A DNA stretch of 8,098 nucleotides, from NCBI GenBank assembly GCA_012842235.1, contig DUTE01000133.1:1-8098 (forward strand), given 5' to 3'. The stretch comes from Bacillota bacterium. Lineage in GTDB: Bacteria > Bacillota > DTU065. The notes under the pieces were generated by a model. That model did no database searches. It was given only the letters and a program-made list of their open reading frames with translations, and was not told the DNA's origin. Within the stretch, counting starts at the first letter, position 1. Every line of letters starts with the position of its first letter. Positions 6,245 through 8,098 of the stretch are shown piece after piece. The position numbers were made by a program, and so were the translations under genes.

Positions 6245-6730
6245 ATGCGTTATAAAGAGATTCGCGATAAGCTCTCTAAGCGAGAAAAAGAGTTATCTAA
6301 TCTATTAGAACGTATAGATCAAAGAACAAAAGTACCGTTGTCAGACTATAGTGGAGAGTTGTCGGCCTACGATAACCATACAGATCTAGGAACGGATCTA
6401 TATATGAGAGAGACAGATCAAGTTATTAGGCATAGAGCAAAGCAGAGTATAGAAGAGTTAAAGCTAGCACAAGAAGCTTTAGAGCAAGGAACATATGGAA
6501 TCTGTGATTTTTGTGGTAAACCAATAGATACTGATAGGCTTACCACATTACCAGAGAGTAGATACTGTTTTCATTGTGCCAATGAAAATTTTAATGATGA
6601 GCTTATTCTTTCTCCACAAGGATATCTTAAACCCAACGAGTTTTGGGATGAAATGGCTGTATGGGGAAGTTCTAATACTATACAAGATGGCCAAGACGAT
6701 GTTGAGGAAATAGAGGATAAGCCGCGTTAA
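6245..6730 (+). CDS. TraR/DksA-type zinc-finger protein, YteA/YlyA family
   Basis: This is a 161-residue protein. Residues 1-82 are helical and hold the family signature AYDNHTDLGTDLYMRETDQ (41-59). A C4 zinc finger follows, with Cys87-x2-Cys90 (CDFCGKPI) and Cys108-x2-Cys111 (CFHCANE). The C-terminal part has GYLKPNEFWDEMAVWGSSNT and an acidic tail. This layout fits the YteA family of sporulation-associated DksA-like proteins. The position between ileS and lspA equals that of B. subtilis ylyA, whose product is reported to bind RNA polymerase in the forespore. A role in modulating transcription during sporulation is inferred. Start choice: the first usable ATG is 6245. The nearest Shine-Dalgarno, GGAGGG (6226-6231), is 13 bases away, unusually far, and no in-frame ATG, GTG or TTG lies closer. 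The stop codon falls in the loop of the downstream terminator. Confidence 0.87.
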   Translation: MRYKEIRDKLSKREKELSNLLERIDQRTKVPLSDYSGELSAYDNHTDLGTDLYMRETDQVIRHRAKQSIEELKLAQEALEQGTYGICDFCGKPIDTDRLTTLPESRYCFHCANENFNDELILSPQGYLKPNEFWDEMAVWGSSNTIQDGQDDVEEIEDKPR

Positions 6731-6742
6731 GCGGCTTTTTTT
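6719..6742 (+). terminator. Intrinsic terminator overlapping the end of the YteA-like gene
   Basis: AAGCCGC (6719-6725) pairs with GCGGCTT (6731-6737) around a 5-nt loop, followed by a T run to 6742. The left arm encodes the last residues of the zinc-finger protein, and its TAA stop (6728-6730) sits in the loop, so coding and termination signals overlap. Confidence 0.92.
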
Positions 6743-6743
6743 G

Positions 6744-6772
6744 TTGTCAAGATTACTAAAGAAGATTATGAT
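6744..6772 (+). promoter_or_regulatory. Sigma-A promoter for lspA-rluD
   Basis: TTGTCA (6744-6749) and TATGAT (6767-6772), each 5 of 6 to consensus, are separated by 17 bp and start just after the preceding terminator. Transcription would begin near 6779, at the edge of the lspA ribosome binding site, giving an unusually short leader of about 12 nt. Confidence 0.7.
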
Positions 6773-6790
6773 AGTTTTAAGGAGGGAACC

Positions 6791-7249
6791 ATGTTGATGT
6801 GGATTATAGCGTTTTTATGGTTGGCATTAGATCAGATAACTAAACATACTTTACCTTTGTTTTTTAATTGGTACGAAAGTACAGAGCTAATTCCTGGGTT
6901 GTTAAGAATTACACTTGTTAAAAACGATGGAGCTGCTTTTGGTTTTCTCTCAGGCCGTTCAGGGCTATTTATTATTGTTGCTATTGGGTTTATTGTTTTT
7001 TTGTTTATAAAACGAGATCTGTTCTTACAAAGTAAAATAACAAGAATAGGAGCACCATTGGCAGGAGCCGGAGCACTAGGTAATGTAATTGATAGAATCT
7101 TTTTTGGTTATGTTATAGATTTTATTGATGTTCCGTTTTTCAGTATTTTTAATGTTGCAGATATTGGTATTGTTGTAGGTATAGGGTTGTTAGCGATTGG
7201 ATTTTATCAATTAGAGAGGGATCATAAAGATGTCTTTGATAACTCTTGA
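6791..7249 (+). CDS. lspA: Lipoprotein signal peptidase (signal peptidase II)
   Basis: This membrane aspartic protease cleaves the signal peptide of prolipoproteins after lipid is added to the lipobox cysteine. At 152 residues it is close to the usual length. Conserved elements in order are LALDQITK (12-19), VKNDGAAFGF (43-52), GALGNVIDR (94-102), GYVIDFID (106-113) and FNVADIGI (120-127). Asp110 and Asp124 correspond to the catalytic pair seen in the structure of the Pseudomonas enzyme, and Asp101 of the NxxDR motif is also invariant. Four hydrophobic segments are visible, at about 2-17, 58-74, 86-100 and 122-140. AAGGAGGG (6779-6786) is four bases before ATG 6791; a second in-frame ATG at 6797 is an alternative start. 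The last 20 bases overlap the downstream pseudouridine synthase gene, indicating co-translation. Confidence 0.96.
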   Translation: MLMWIIAFLWLALDQITKHTLPLFFNWYESTELIPGLLRITLVKNDGAAFGFLSGRSGLFIIVAIGFIVFLFIKRDLFLQSKITRIGAPLAGAGALGNVIDRIFFGYVIDFIDVPFFSIFNVADIGIVVGIGLLAIGFYQLERDHKDVFDNS

Positions 7250-8098
7250 GGTATCTTCCGAAAAAGAGGTGAGATTAGATAGATACATAGCCGAAAATAC
7301 TGATCTATCTCGAAACTTTGTGCAGAGGCTTATTAGAGAAGGCAATGTTCTTCTTAATAATAATCAAGTTAAGGGAAGTACTATTGTAAAAAAGGGGGAA
7401 ATTATTTCTATTAAGATACCTGAGCCAGCAAAACTAAAGTTGAAAGCAGAAAAGATACCTTTAGATGTGCTCTACGAAGATAAGTATCTTTTAGTGATAA
7501 ATAAACCTCAAGGAATGGTTGTCCATCCAGCTAAAGGACATGAATCGGGAACATTAGTTCATGGATTATTAGCTTATTGTAAAGATCTTTCGGGAATAGG
7601 TGGACAAGCAAGACCTGGGATTGTTCATCGTTTAGATAAGGATACAAGTGGTTTGTTAATTGTAGCAAAAGATGATAAAACCCATAAAAAGTTAAGTCAG
7701 GCATTAGAAAAACGCGAAGTAGAAAGAACTTATGTAGCTATTGTACAAGGTAGGTGGGATGCCGGAGAAGGTACAATCTCAGCTCCTATTGCAAGACACC
7801 CGACAAAGAGAGTTTGTATGGCAGTTGTTCAAAATGGTAGAAATGCTATCACCCATTTTAAAGTTTTAAGAGTTTTTGATAAACACAGCTTTGTGCAGCT
7901 AAAGTTAGAAACAGGAAGAACACACCAGATAAGGGTTCATATGGCATTTGTGGGACATCCTGTTGTTGGTGATAGAATCTATAACCAAGATGTTACGGAC
8001 GATGAAAAACTTTTGTTGCATGCAGCAAAACTTAAATTTAATCACCCAGCTTCAGGTGACGAGATATGTTTAGTTGCTAAACTACCTAACTATTTTAA
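7230..8098 (+). CDS. rluD: RluA/RluD-family 23S rRNA pseudouridine synthase (3' end cut by window)
   Basis: The reading frame starts at ATG 7230 and is open to the window end: 289 complete codons with no stop, probably lacking only a short C-terminus (B. subtilis YlyB is near 300 residues). Residues 14-63 are an S4 RNA-binding domain (RLDRYIAENTDLSRNFVQRL). The catalytic domain follows, with NKPQGMVVHP (91-100), PGIVHRLDKDTSGLLIVAK (129-147, catalytic Asp136), ERTYVAIVQG, and LETGRTHQIRVHMAFVGHPV. The enzyme should isomerise uridines in large-subunit rRNA, as E. coli RluD does; the exact sites are inferred from family. GAGAGGG (7214-7220) lies nine bases upstream, and the start overlaps the end of lspA by 20 bases. 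The lspA-pseudouridine synthase order is the same as lspA-ylyB in B. subtilis, where pyrR follows. RluD versus another RluA subfamily member is less certain than the family. Confidence 0.93.
   Translation, partial: MSLITLEVSSEKEVRLDRYIAENTDLSRNFVQRLIREGNVLLNNNQVKGSTIVKKGEIISIKIPEPAKLKLKAEKIPLDVLYEDKYLLVINKPQGMVVHPAKGHESGTLVHGLLAYCKDLSGIGGQARPGIVHRLDKDTSGLLIVAKDDKTHKKLSQALEKREVERTYVAIVQGRWDAGEGTISAPIARHPTKRVCMAVVQNGRNAITHFKVLRVFDKHSFVQLKLETGRTHQIRVHMAFVGHPVVGDRIYNQDVTDDEKLLLHAAKLKFNHPASGDEICLVAKLPNYF

Noticed and set aside
6222..6308. ATG at 6222 directly after the DUF5665 stop codon as the start of the next gene
   Set aside because: It is not in frame with the zinc-finger protein and meets a stop after about 28 codons; it also overlaps the Shine-Dalgarno sequence itself.

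Overview
The window looks like chromosomal DNA from a low-GC, endospore-forming Firmicute, most likely of the Clostridia/Peptococcaceae type. This is an inference from several features: AT-rich composition, strong GGAGG ribosome binding sites, sigma-A-like promoters, a T-box leader in front of ileS, and three genes whose families are typical of spore formers (YtaF, DUF5665 and YteA/YlyA). I see no rRNA, tRNA, CRISPR array, insertion sequence or prophage gene.

Left part (1-2315), minus strand. Reading leftward there is a two-gene operon of a MerR-type regulator with two MerR-like domains (2252-1611) and a cytoplasmic SGNH/GDSL hydrolase (1614-892). The two are joined by an ATGA overlap. Transcription should start from a perfect TTGACA/TATAAT promoter (2315-2288), which has a 10-bp palindrome just downstream, and stop at a large inverted repeat (810-879). 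Beyond that lies ytaF (699-55), a MntP-like sporulation membrane protein, followed by a modest hairpin terminator.

Middle (2316-2722). This is an intergenic stretch with no gene I can support, ending in the ileS promoter (2688-2716).

Right part (2723-8098), plus strand. A complete tRNA-Ile-type T-box leader (2723-2947) controls ileS (2967-5735). A strong terminator follows. Next come a promoter-like site running into a second hairpin, a DUF5665 small membrane protein, a TraR/DksA zinc-finger protein of the YteA/YlyA type, another terminator, and then an independent promoter for lspA. The lspA gene overlaps an RluA/RluD-family pseudouridine synthase that runs off the window end. The order ileS - ylyA-like - lspA - ylyB-like matches Bacillus subtilis as I know it, with the DUF5665 gene added here.

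The right half is conserved housekeeping and sporulation-linked synteny. The least explained element is the MerR-SGNH module: its regulator has an internally duplicated domain architecture, its promoter is ready-made for repression, and the substrate and inducer are unknown. I found no clear evidence of a wholly new system.
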